DNA from: Cytophagales bacterium | GTDB lineage: Bacteria; Bacteroidota; Bacteroidia; Cytophagales; Cyclobacteriaceae | Direction: 5' to 3' | Length of the DNA stretch: 12,487 bases | Assembly (NCBI GenBank): GCA_020063545.1 | Contig: JAGUUF010000293.1 | Location: 1-12,487, forward strand | Shown here: one piece after another, positions 1 to 7,110 of the stretch | Layout: each line of letters starts with the position of its first letter | How positions within the stretch are numbered: the stretch's first letter is position 1 | Program-made: the position numbers and the translations under genes | The notes under the pieces: model-generated | The model's database searches: none | Seen by the model: only the letters and a program-made list of their open reading frames with translations | Told to the model about the DNA's origin: nothing

Positions 1-629
1 ACCAGCCGGTTTACGGCCGGAAGTTTCAGCGCGTTGTACATGATGGACGCATGGGAATACGTAAACCCTTCATAGGCTTTCCGTAAATCGGCATGGGCAT
101 CAATTTGCAAAATACCAAACCGGTCGTGGCGTTCGCCCAGCGCGCGGATAAAACCCAGTGGGGTGCTGTGATCTCCGCCCAGCAGGGCAACCATTTTTCC
201 GTCTTTTAGGTAGCGGGTGGTGGTGGCTTTAACATATACGTTCAGGTTTTCGCAACCTTCGTTAATTTTTTTTACCAGCGGATTGTCCGCAACTGTTCCT
301 GATCCGGTTTCAAGTGCATCAATATGCTGCGCGGCAAGTTCGCGCAGGCGGTTGTTTTCCTGGATAATTTCTTCGCTTACCGGCAACATGGCAATACCGG
401 TTTTCCACGCATCGGTAATGTTGCGGTCATACAAATCAACCTGTGCAGATGCTTCCAAAACGGCAGCAGGTCCCTGTGCGGCACCGGCTTTGTACGACAC
501 CGTGACTTCCCATGGAACGGGCACGATGATCAGTTCAGCATTTTCAGGTGTAAACGGTAGTCCGAACAAATTTCCGGTAGTGCCCGGAGCATTCGGATCG
601 AACGATTGAATTGCTTCTTCTCGCGTCAT
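1..629 (-). CDS. Agmatinase/arginase-family ureohydrolase, N-terminal 209 residues (partial)
   Basis: The reading frame starts at an ATG whose first base is 629 and stays open to the left edge, so only about 209 N-terminal residues are present. Family hallmarks are clear: GGDHS at residues 151-155 (H154 is a manganese ligand in this family) and DAHADLR at 177-183 (D177, H179 and D181 as ligands), followed by YEGFTYSHAS near 187-196. Ureohydrolases of this fold hydrolyse agmatine, arginine or a related guanidino compound to urea using two Mn ions. The remaining ligand pair (an Asp-x-Asp near the C-terminus) lies outside the window. YEG-x-x-YSH resembles agmatinases more than arginases, but substrate cannot be fixed from half a protein. 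The gene is transcribed away from topA with a 247-bp intergenic region between them. Family assignment is firm; agmatinase versus arginase or formimidoylglutamase is open. Confidence 0.88.
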   Translation of the reverse strand, partial: MTREEAIQSFDPNAPGTTGNLFGLPFTPENAELIIVPVPWEVTVSYKAGAAQGPAAVLEASAQVDLYDRNITDAWKTGIAMLPVSEEIIQENNRLRELAAQHIDALETGSGTVADNPLVKKINEGCENLNVYVKATTTRYLKDGKMVALLGGDHSTPLGFIRALGERHDRFGILQIDAHADLRKAYEGFTYSHASIMYNALKLPAVNRL

Positions 630-708
630 GAACTGGAAATTTGCCGGAAATATACAATACTTCCCTGCACACGTTACAATGAATGAAAGAAGCATCTGCT
701 ACATTCGC

Positions 709-720
709 CAAACGCGTTTG
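709..720. promoter_or_regulatory. 12-bp perfect palindrome in the divergent ureohydrolase/topA intergenic region
   Basis: CAAACGCGTTTG is self-complementary over all 12 bases. It lies about 80 bp upstream of the ureohydrolase start and about 157 bp upstream of topA, a suitable place for a regulator site acting on the ureohydrolase gene. No binding protein can be named, and a 12-bp palindrome can arise by chance. Confidence 0.25.
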
Positions 721-818
721 CTGCCAGCGGGTTGCGAAGGATGGCGCGTGTTTTTCAGGTGATGTAATTTGTGTAATTCAATCCGCTTGTTAAGCCGATC
801 TTTTCCACGTAACACAAC

Positions 819-845
819 GTAAAATTTGATTATTTAAAATTTTAC
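819..845. promoter_or_regulatory. 9-bp inverted repeat upstream of topA, possible operator
   Basis: GTAAAATTT (819-827) and AAATTTTAC (837-845) are perfect reverse complements separated by 9 nt. The dyad covers the candidate -33 element and most of the spacer of the putative topA promoter, so a protein bound here would block or modify initiation. The AT-rich arms could also simply reflect local composition or a supercoiling-sensitive AT tract. No known operator is recognised. Confidence 0.3.
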
Positions 846-854
846 AGATATTTG
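825..854 (+). promoter_or_regulatory. Candidate Bacteroidota-type promoter for topA
   Basis: TTTG at 825-828 is followed after 18 nt by GATATTTG at 847-854. The Bacteroidota consensus is TTTG, about 19 nt, then TAnnTTTG, so the only mismatch is G for T at the first -7 base, with the spacer 1 nt short. Initiation about 7 nt downstream would leave a leader of roughly 15 nt before the ATG at 877. This is a visual match without experimental support. Confidence 0.35.
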
Positions 855-876
855 AAACCGTTGATGATTGGAAAGC

Positions 877-3213
877 ATGGCAAAAAACCTTGTAATAGTT
901 GAGTCTCCTGCGAAAGCAAAAACAATTGAAGGCTACCTCGGTAAAGAGTATAAAGTAGCATCGAGCATGGGGCATGTACGCGATTTGCCCAAAGGAGGAG
1001 ACGCGATAGATGTGGAGAACGGATACGAGCCAACCTATGAGGTAAGCCCTGATAAAAGGGAAGTAATTGATAAACTAAAAAAACTTTCGGACGATGCCGA
1101 AATGGTTTACCTGGCAAGCGATGAAGACCGCGAAGGAGAAGCAATATCGTGGCATTTAAAGGAAGTGCTGAACCTGAACGATAAAAAAACCAGGCGCATT
1201 GTCTTTACCGAGATTACTAAAAAGGCAATACTCAACGCCATGGAAAATCCGCGTGGCATTGATATTGACCTCGTTAATGCGCAGCAGGCGCGCAGGGTGC
1301 TCGACCGGCTGGTTGGGTATGAGCTCTCGCCCATTTTATGGAAGAAAATCAAAACCGGTCTGTCGGCAGGCCGTGTTCAGTCGGTAGCCGTGCGGCTGGT
1401 GGTGGAGCGTGAACGCGAAATAGCCGATTTTAACATCACGAGTTCGTACCGGGTAACAGCGCTGTTCGATTTGGGCAATGGTAAGCAGCTTCAGGCTGAA
1501 CTGAGCCAGCGTTTTGAAACTGAAAATGAAGCCCTGGAATTCCTGGAATCCTGCAAAGGGGCCAACTACTCCATTGCCGACCTGCAAACGCGCCCGGCAA
1601 AACGATCACCGGCACCGCCCTTTACAACATCCACGCTACAGCAGGAAGCTGCGCGAAAGCTCGGTTTTTCGGTATCGCAAACCATGGTGGTGGCTCAGAA
1701 GCTGTACGAAGCAGGAAAAATCAGCTACATGCGTACCGATTCGGTAAACCTGTCGGATGAGGCACAACAAGGAGCGAAGCAGCAGATACTTGCCGCCTAC
1801 GGAAATGATTTCGTTCAATTGCGGCAGTATAAAAATAAATCCTCTTCCGCCCAGGAGGCGCACGAAGCCATCCGGCCAACCGACTTTTCGGTACTCGATC
1901 CGGGTATGGACAGGAATGCCTTACGGCTGTACGAGTTGATATGGAAACGCGCCATTGCTTCGCAGATGGCTGATGCCGAACTGGAGAAAACAACCGCAAC
2001 CATTTCTATTTCAACGAATCAGCGAACCCTTACGGCTACCGGTGAGATGGTGAAGTTTGAGGGTTTTCTGAAAGTATATATGGAGTCGGGCGATGAGGAT
2101 GATGATCAGGAAAACGGAAAGGTTCTTCCCCCGCTTACCATCGGGCAGCAACTGGTGCTGAATGAAATGCTGGCACGCCAGAATTTTTCGCGCACGCCAC
2201 CACGGTACACCGAAGCGAGCCTGGTTAAAAAGCTTGAAGAATTGGGGATTGGACGGCCATCAACCTATGCGCCTACTATTTCAACCATTCAAAAAAGGGG
2301 TTATGTGGTAAAGGAAAATCGCGAAGGGGTTGAACGGCAATACAATGTTTTTGCGTTGAACGATAACGCCATCCGCAAAAGCAAGGAAACCGAAATTACC
2401 GGTGCCGAAAAGAATAAACTTTTTCCTACCAATACAGCCATGATCGTTAATGATTTCCTGGTGGAGCATTTCCCGGATATCACCGATTACTCATTTACTT
2501 CCGAAATAGAACTTGAGTTTGATGAAATAGCCGAAGGCAAGCTGGAATGGCGCAAGATGATAGATAACTTCTACAAGCCGTTCAGCAAGAAGGTAAGGAA
2601 AACCGAGCAGGTAGAACGCTCATCGGTGGGGAAGAGCCGTGAGTTGGGCGTTGATCCGAAAACCGGCAAAAACGTGTATGCAAAGCTTGGCAGGTTTGGT
2701 GCATACGTGCAAATAGGGGAGAACCCCGATGACAATGGCGGTGAGAAACCCAAATTTGCGAGCTTGAGGCCCGGCCAGTTTATCGAAAGCATTACGCTTG
2801 CGGAAGCACTGGAGCTGATGAAGATGCCCCGGCAGATGGGTGAGTTTGAAGGTAAACCTGTTGTAGTTGGCATCGGTCGCTTTGGTCCGTATGTACTGCA
2901 CGATAAAAAATATGTTTCTATTCCTAAAGATGATGACCCCTATACGGTTTCGCTGGAACGGTGTATTGAACTAATTCAGCATAAGCGTGTTGCCGATGCC
3001 AATAAAACTATCAAGGTATTTGACGAGAACCCCGATATCCAGGTGTTGAACGGGCGGTTTGGTCCCTACATCAAGGCTGGTAAGAAGAATGTAAAAATTC
3101 CAAAGGACAAGAACCCCAAAGAACTTACGCTGGAAGAATGCGTTGCCCTTGCCGAGGCAGCCCCTGAACGTAAAGGCCGTGGTTTTGTTCGCAAAAAGAA
3201 GGCTGCTGAATAA
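877..3213 (+). CDS. topA: DNA topoisomerase I (type IA)
   Basis: Relaxes negatively supercoiled DNA by nicking one strand through a 5'-phosphotyrosine intermediate. The Toprim domain is at the N-terminus: LVIVESPAKAKTI (E9 as in E. coli) and SDEDREGEA (D82, D84, E86 for Mg). The catalytic tyrosine is Y284 in SYMRTDSVNLS. IGRPSTYAPT near residues 458-467 is typical of the central core. The C-terminus carries three GRFGxY repeats at about 605, 667 and 726 and a basic tail (GFVRKKKAAE); no CxxC zinc ribbon is present, unlike E. coli TopA. Length is 778 residues against 865 in E. coli. The start is taken as ATG 877 (MAKNLVIVE); an in-frame TTG at 868 adds three residues but is less likely. First gene of a tight operon with the sirtuin and coaX. 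Identification is secure. Confidence 0.97.
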   Translation: MAKNLVIVESPAKAKTIEGYLGKEYKVASSMGHVRDLPKGGDAIDVENGYEPTYEVSPDKREVIDKLKKLSDDAEMVYLASDEDREGEAISWHLKEVLNLNDKKTRRIVFTEITKKAILNAMENPRGIDIDLVNAQQARRVLDRLVGYELSPILWKKIKTGLSAGRVQSVAVRLVVEREREIADFNITSSYRVTALFDLGNGKQLQAELSQRFETENEALEFLESCKGANYSIADLQTRPAKRSPAPPFTTSTLQQEAARKLGFSVSQTMVVAQKLYEAGKISYMRTDSVNLSDEAQQGAKQQILAAYGNDFVQLRQYKNKSSSAQEAHEAIRPTDFSVLDPGMDRNALRLYELIWKRAIASQMADAELEKTTATISISTNQRTLTATGEMVKFEGFLKVYMESGDEDDDQENGKVLPPLTIGQQLVLNEMLARQNFSRTPPRYTEASLVKKLEELGIGRPSTYAPTISTIQKRGYVVKENREGVERQYNVFALNDNAIRKSKETEITGAEKNKLFPTNTAMIVNDFLVEHFPDITDYSFTSEIELEFDEIAEGKLEWRKMIDNFYKPFSKKVRKTEQVERSSVGKSRELGVDPKTGKNVYAKLGRFGAYVQIGENPDDNGGEKPKFASLRPGQFIESITLAEALELMKMPRQMGEFEGKPVVVGIGRFGPYVLHDKKYVSIPKDDDPYTVSLERCIELIQHKRVADANKTIKVFDENPDIQVLNGRFGPYIKAGKKNVKIPKDKNPKELTLEECVALAEAAPERKGRGFVRKKKAAE

Positions 3214-3215
3214 CT

Positions 3216-3905
3216 ATGAAGAAACTGGTGGTGCTTACCGGTGCAGGCATCAGTGCAGAAAGCGGCATCCCAACATTTCGCGATGCCGGGGGACTGTGGG
3301 AAGGATTCCGGGTAGAGGATGTAGCATCGCCCGAGGGCTGGCAGCGAAATCCTGAACTTGTTTTAGATTTCTATAATCAACGCAGAAAACGCGCCCTTGA
3401 GGTAGAGCCCAATGACGGTCACCGGGTGATTGCCGAATTGGAAACGCACTTTCAGGTTACGGTGGTAACGCAAAATGTAGATAACCTGCATGAGCGGGCT
3501 GGTTCAACGCACGTTATTCACCTGCATGGAAGCCTGTTTGAATCGAGGAGCACGGCCGATGAAACCCTCATTTATCCGATTGCCGGTTGGCAGCTTAACT
3601 GGGGTGATTTGTGCGAAAAGGGTTCGCAGTTGCGGCCCAACATTGTGTGGTTTGGTGAGTTGGTTCCCCGCATGGAAGATGCCATCGTGCATGCCCAAAA
3701 AGCCGATGTTTTCCTGGTAGTGGGTACCTCGCTGGTGGTTTACCCGGCCGCAGGGCTTATCCATTATGTTGCGTATGATGTTCCCAAATTTGTTGTTGAT
3801 CCGAAACTTCCGGATGTTTATGGAATTTCAAACCTTACCCTGGTGGAAGAGAAAGCAAGCACGGGCATGAAAAAGCTGAAAAACCAACTCCTTGCGTTAG
3901 CATGA
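3216..3905 (+). CDS. cobB: NAD-dependent protein deacylase, CobB/class III sirtuin
   Basis: Removes acyl groups from lysines using NAD+, releasing nicotinamide and O-acyl-ADP-ribose. The 229 residues show the NAD-binding motif GAGISAESGIPTFRDAGG (residues 9-26), TQNVDNLHERAG (85-96), the catalytic histidine H104 in HLHG, and VVGTSLVVYPAAG (168-180). Y53 and R56 (FYNQRR) match the Tyr-x-x-Arg pair that marks Sirt5/CobB-type enzymes, which also accept succinyl and malonyl groups. The usual four zinc-binding cysteines between HLHG and NIVWFGE are missing: the segment has only C133. I recall the same loss in other Bacteroidota sirtuins, so it is probably a lineage form and not damage. The gene starts 2 bp after the topA stop and overlaps coaX by 4 bp (ATGA), implying one transcript and coupled translation. 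Confidence 0.93.
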   Translation: MKKLVVLTGAGISAESGIPTFRDAGGLWEGFRVEDVASPEGWQRNPELVLDFYNQRRKRALEVEPNDGHRVIAELETHFQVTVVTQNVDNLHERAGSTHVIHLHGSLFESRSTADETLIYPIAGWQLNWGDLCEKGSQLRPNIVWFGELVPRMEDAIVHAQKADVFLVVGTSLVVYPAAGLIHYVAYDVPKFVVDPKLPDVYGISNLTLVEEKASTGMKKLKNQLLALA

Positions 3906-4666
3906 TACTCGTTATCGACATAGGCAATTCGGATGTTACCATGGGGCTTGCAAAGGGCACCTCGTGGGTACATGTGTGGCGTATCCCCGCGATAGCCGAC
4001 CGGTCTGAGCTTTTTTATGGCATAAAAATCAGGGAGTTTTTCTCAGAGGCAGGCATTCAAACTACCGAAGTAGCGCGCATTATCATGAGCAGTGTAGTGC
4101 CCAATCTAACCGGTAAAATTATTAATGTAACCGTTACGCTTTTTGAAAAGAACCCGGTAGTACTGGGCCCGGAGGTATATCCGAAATTAAAAATCAGGGT
4201 GCTCAATCCGTATGAGATTGGCAGCGACCTGGTGGCCAATGCTGTGGCGGCTTATGAAAAGTATAAAACCAACTGCGTAGTGGTTGACTTCGGTACGGCT
4301 CTTACATTTACCACCATATCCGCTGCCGGCAGCATTGAAGGGGTAGCCATTGTACCGGGGTTAAAAACCGCCATCCGGGCGTTGTCGCAAAACACAGCCA
4401 AACTGTTCGATGTACCGTTGGAGTTACCACAATCGGTACTTGGAAAAAATACGGTGCATGCCATCCAGGCCGGTATTCTCATGGGATACGAAGGGCTCGT
4501 AAAAGCCATGCTTACGCGGATAAAGGCCGAACTCAATGATCCGGATATAAAAAGCATTGCCACTGGTGGGCTATCATCCATTATAACACCGCTTAACGGT
4601 ACCTTTACCGAAGTTGATCCGAACCTTACCCTTGATGGTTTGCGTATTGTGGGTGAAAGCATGTAG
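3902..4666 (+). CDS. coaX: Type III pantothenate kinase
   Basis: Phosphorylates pantothenate with ATP, the first committed step of coenzyme A synthesis in the cytoplasm. The 254-residue protein has the ASKHA-fold signature: DIGNSDVTMGL at residues 6-16 (phosphate-binding loop), IGSDLVANAVAA at 106-117, VVDFGTALTFTTI at 127-139, a VPGL motif at 151-154 and TGG at 221-223. Length is normal for CoaX. The GxDR motif common in the family reads GSDL here, keeping the aspartate (D109) but replacing arginine with leucine. The ATG overlaps the sirtuin stop as ATGA, so translation is probably coupled. The stop is followed after one base by the stop of the convergent thioredoxin gene, with no terminator hairpin between. 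Type III kinases are not feedback-inhibited by CoA in the cases studied. Confidence 0.93.
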   Translation: MILVIDIGNSDVTMGLAKGTSWVHVWRIPAIADRSELFYGIKIREFFSEAGIQTTEVARIIMSSVVPNLTGKIINVTVTLFEKNPVVLGPEVYPKLKIRVLNPYEIGSDLVANAVAAYEKYKTNCVVVDFGTALTFTTISAAGSIEGVAIVPGLKTAIRALSQNTAKLFDVPLELPQSVLGKNTVHAIQAGILMGYEGLVKAMLTRIKAELNDPDIKSIATGGLSSIITPLNGTFTEVDPNLTLDGLRIVGESM

Positions 4667-4667
4667 C

Positions 4668-5267
4668 CTATTCGGCCGCCAGATCTTCCAGGTATTTTTT
4701 AAACTTGGGCGTGTCGAAGTTAGTGGTGCCCACTTTTTTCTGTACCACCATGCCCTGCTTATTGATGATGAACGTAGTGGGTATTGACGGTACTGAAAGC
4801 TGATTGGTTAAGCTGCCGCTGGGCATGAATACCGGAAAAGTGAACCGCTTATCGGAGATGTATTTTTTTACTTTTGGCTGCTGCCTGTCTTCATCAATCG
4901 AAAGCATCACAAACTTAATGTTTTCGTTATTGATTTTTGTATATAGATTTTGAATGTCCGGCATCTCCGCACGGCAGGGACCGCACCAGGTTGCCCAAAG
5001 GTTAAGAAAAACAACCTTGCCTTTGTAGTCGGTAAAGTTAACCTTGTTACCTTCCAGGTCTTTAAGTATGAAATCATAGTTAAACCGTTCGGCAGCGGTT
5101 GCTCCGGCTTCAAAATCCTTTACACCTGAAATAACCAGCAGGCTGTTGGAAATGCCGGCAAGCAATCCCGAATATCGCAGTAGCAGAATGATGACCAGTA
5201 CCATTAACCAGGGTTTCGCGATTCTCAGCGTGTCACCGGTATATTTTTTAACCTGAAAAAATTTCAT
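4668..5267 (-). CDS. Membrane-anchored TlpA/ResA-like thiol-disulfide oxidoreductase
   Basis: A 199-residue protein with one N-terminal membrane segment (about residues 19-40, after a basic MKFFQVKK start) and a thioredoxin-like domain facing the periplasm. The domain shows NFTDYKGKVVFLNLWATW followed by CGPC (C95, C98), RAEMPDI, and the cis-proline motif SIPTTFIINKQG around P163. This is the AhpC-TSA/redoxin variety typical of TlpA and ResA, which reduce disulfides in cytochrome c maturation or other exported proteins. The specific partner is not visible: no cytochrome or ccs gene is nearby. The gene is divergent from the 591-residue TPR-like protein, with 67 bp between, and converges tail to tail with coaX, the stops separated by one base. 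Fold and motif are certain; the physiological role is inferred. Confidence 0.9.
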   Translation of the reverse strand: MKFFQVKKYTGDTLRIAKPWLMVLVIILLLRYSGLLAGISNSLLVISGVKDFEAGATAAERFNYDFILKDLEGNKVNFTDYKGKVVFLNLWATWCGPCRAEMPDIQNLYTKINNENIKFVMLSIDEDRQQPKVKKYISDKRFTFPVFMPSGSLTNQLSVPSIPTTFIINKQGMVVQKKVGTTNFDTPKFKKYLEDLAAE

Positions 5268-5334
5268 TTTTGGCGCAGTTCTTGGTTCAAATTAGGCAAT
5301 ATTTAGAAATTAAGTAATTTCGGACGGAAACGTA

Positions 5335-7110
5335 ATGAACGAAATGAAAAAGTCGCTCCCTATTTTTCTGCTTGCCCTGGTGTCAACAGCAGCCTTTTCG
5401 CAGAAACTTAAGTACAAGGATATTTTTGCTTTGCTGAGCACAAACCAGTATGAGGCCGCGGAGCCTTTTCTTAAAAAATACCTGAAGGAGACCACCGATA
5501 ACCCAAATGCGTACCTGTACATGGGCCTGGTGTATGAGCAAAAAACCGCTAAAGACGATGTACTGAGAAATACCCAGCAGTCCATTGTTAACATCGATTC
5601 CGCCATTATTCTGTTGACCAAAGCCAGTTCGATGATTACGGACAAGGAAATTAAAAAGGAAAAGGATTATTACGCCATGTATTCGCAGCGCGATCTGCGC
5701 ACAGGTACCATGGATATAAAACTTGCGCACATTCAGTTTGATTTGCAGAACCGGGTTAATGCGCTGCGCGAGCGGAAAGACAAAGTGAACATGGTAAAAC
5801 ACTACTTTACCGAAATGCAAACGGGGTATACCCGCAGTAACGAAATGTTTGTGACATTGCAGCAAGGGTACCCGGGCCAACGTGAATTTTACCTTCGTGC
5901 CGATGACCGGGTAGTGGCCCAGCTTAAGGAACTTGCAACTACATATGATGCTTCCTTCAAAGCATTTGAAAATTATAAAACCAGCATCAGCAACCTGGGC
6001 AAAACTTCGTATAACCAGCAATGGAACGTTCAGGAGATTAAAGAGTTTAAGACAGACGGAACCGAACTTACCGATTTTTATCAAAACAACTTGCTGATCT
6101 GGAATTATAAAGCATTTGCCGACCAGGCAATTAAAATTATCGATGGTGAACTAAAGCCAATTAAAGCCGACCTGATTACCTACGACATTGAAATAAACAA
6201 GCTGGCCGATAAACTGAAAGCCGATTCGGTTTCGGTGCAAAGCGGGCTTGCCCGGCTTGCCGAAAGTTTGTTAAGCGACCGGTTGAAAAAACTGGATCCC
6301 GAACCATTGCCGATGGACGTACTGGGCCTGAAAATGGCCGACCTGGAATACAAATCGGCCTTGATGGACTCCAGGAAGTTAAAGGATTCAGCGGATGTTT
6401 TTCTGCAGCTTGAACTGACCAAACGCGAGATTAAACAACTGAAAAAGGTTGACAGCCTTGCGGTAAAGCTGATGATGCGCAACCTTGATGAGGAGGCACT
6501 GAATTACAAGCATTTTGTTACCAGTACATACAACAGTACTGCATTACTGAAGAGCTGGGTAAAAGCTGAACGGGAATTTGCCGACCGTGAAATGAAGAAA
6601 AAATTCGAGCAATTGGCGCAACGCACCGAATCCATAAACTGGTTATTAAGTGGTTCGGATTCCATTCCGCTTAACACGCAGCGGAAATCGAAGTTCAAAC
6701 CCCTGCTCATCGAAGCGAAATACACGGCTGGAATTACGTTCACCGACTCGCTTAATGGCGAAGGATATTTCTACAATATACCGGTATCGCGTAAACCTAC
6801 AATTAGTGTAAGGTTTGCCATTGATAAAGCAAACCTCAGAGAGAGTCAGTTAGGCGCAATTAAGGCAGCCATTACCGCTGATCAGGGCGAGAATGTCTTC
6901 TTTGTTATTCTCTGGTCGAACAAAAAAATAAAAGAAAAATACCCTGCAACGGTTGCCAAGATTTACCGTTCCGATGGCCTTTCGTGGGCTACCAACCTGA
7001 TGATGGATTTTACACCGGAAGCGATGCAGTTTCAGTCCGAAAATGGCGATTTAATTGTGCGTGCTGGTGAGCAGCGTATAGTGGTTGATAAATCCGGTAA
7101 ACTTAAATAG
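5335..7110 (+). CDS. Exported protein of unknown function with N-terminal TPR-like repeats
   Basis: A 591-residue protein not recognised as a named family. It begins with a clear Sec signal (MKKSLPIFLLALVSTAAFSQ, cleavage near A-F-S/Q), so it is exported; no lipobox cysteine is seen. ATG 5335 is used here; ATG 5344 (MKKS) is an equally good or better start, three residues shorter. Residues about 24-110 look like TPR helices (KYKDIFALLSTNQYEAAEPF; NPNAYLYMGLVYEQ). The middle, about 110-450, is charged and helical, probably with coiled-coil stretches. The C-terminal 120 residues are predicted more beta-rich (SVRFAIDKANLRESQ, ENVFFVILWSNKKIKEKYP, LIVRAGEQRIVVDK). Its stop directly abuts the stop of the convergent gene at 7111. 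It could be a periplasmic scaffold or assembly factor, but that is inference. Confidence 0.85.
   Translation: MNEMKKSLPIFLLALVSTAAFSQKLKYKDIFALLSTNQYEAAEPFLKKYLKETTDNPNAYLYMGLVYEQKTAKDDVLRNTQQSIVNIDSAIILLTKASSMITDKEIKKEKDYYAMYSQRDLRTGTMDIKLAHIQFDLQNRVNALRERKDKVNMVKHYFTEMQTGYTRSNEMFVTLQQGYPGQREFYLRADDRVVAQLKELATTYDASFKAFENYKTSISNLGKTSYNQQWNVQEIKEFKTDGTELTDFYQNNLLIWNYKAFADQAIKIIDGELKPIKADLITYDIEINKLADKLKADSVSVQSGLARLAESLLSDRLKKLDPEPLPMDVLGLKMADLEYKSALMDSRKLKDSADVFLQLELTKREIKQLKKVDSLAVKLMMRNLDEEALNYKHFVTSTYNSTALLKSWVKAEREFADREMKKKFEQLAQRTESINWLLSGSDSIPLNTQRKSKFKPLLIEAKYTAGITFTDSLNGEGYFYNIPVSRKPTISVRFAIDKANLRESQLGAIKAAITADQGENVFFVILWSNKKIKEKYPATVAKIYRSDGLSWATNLMMDFTPEAMQFQSENGDLIVRAGEQRIVVDKSGKLK

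Noticed and set aside
217..609. 130-codon plus-strand ORF at the left edge
   Set aside because: It lies opposite the ureohydrolase frame, which carries GGDHS and DAHAD motifs.
647..679. Minus-strand promoter for the ureohydrolase (TTG at 679-677, TATATTTC at 654-647)
   Set aside because: The 22-nt spacer is too long and the -7 element has a mismatch; too weak to list as a feature.
683..793. 36-codon ORF on the plus strand, rich in cysteine (five Cys), in the ureohydrolase/topA intergenic region
   Set aside because: No ribosome-binding or promoter signal fits, there is no export signal, and an ORF this short is expected by chance. Conservation in relatives would be needed to revive it.
5383..6084. 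233-codon open frame antisense to the 591-residue protein
   Set aside because: The plus-strand frame is longer, has a signal peptide and uses a sensible start; the antisense translation has no recognisable features.
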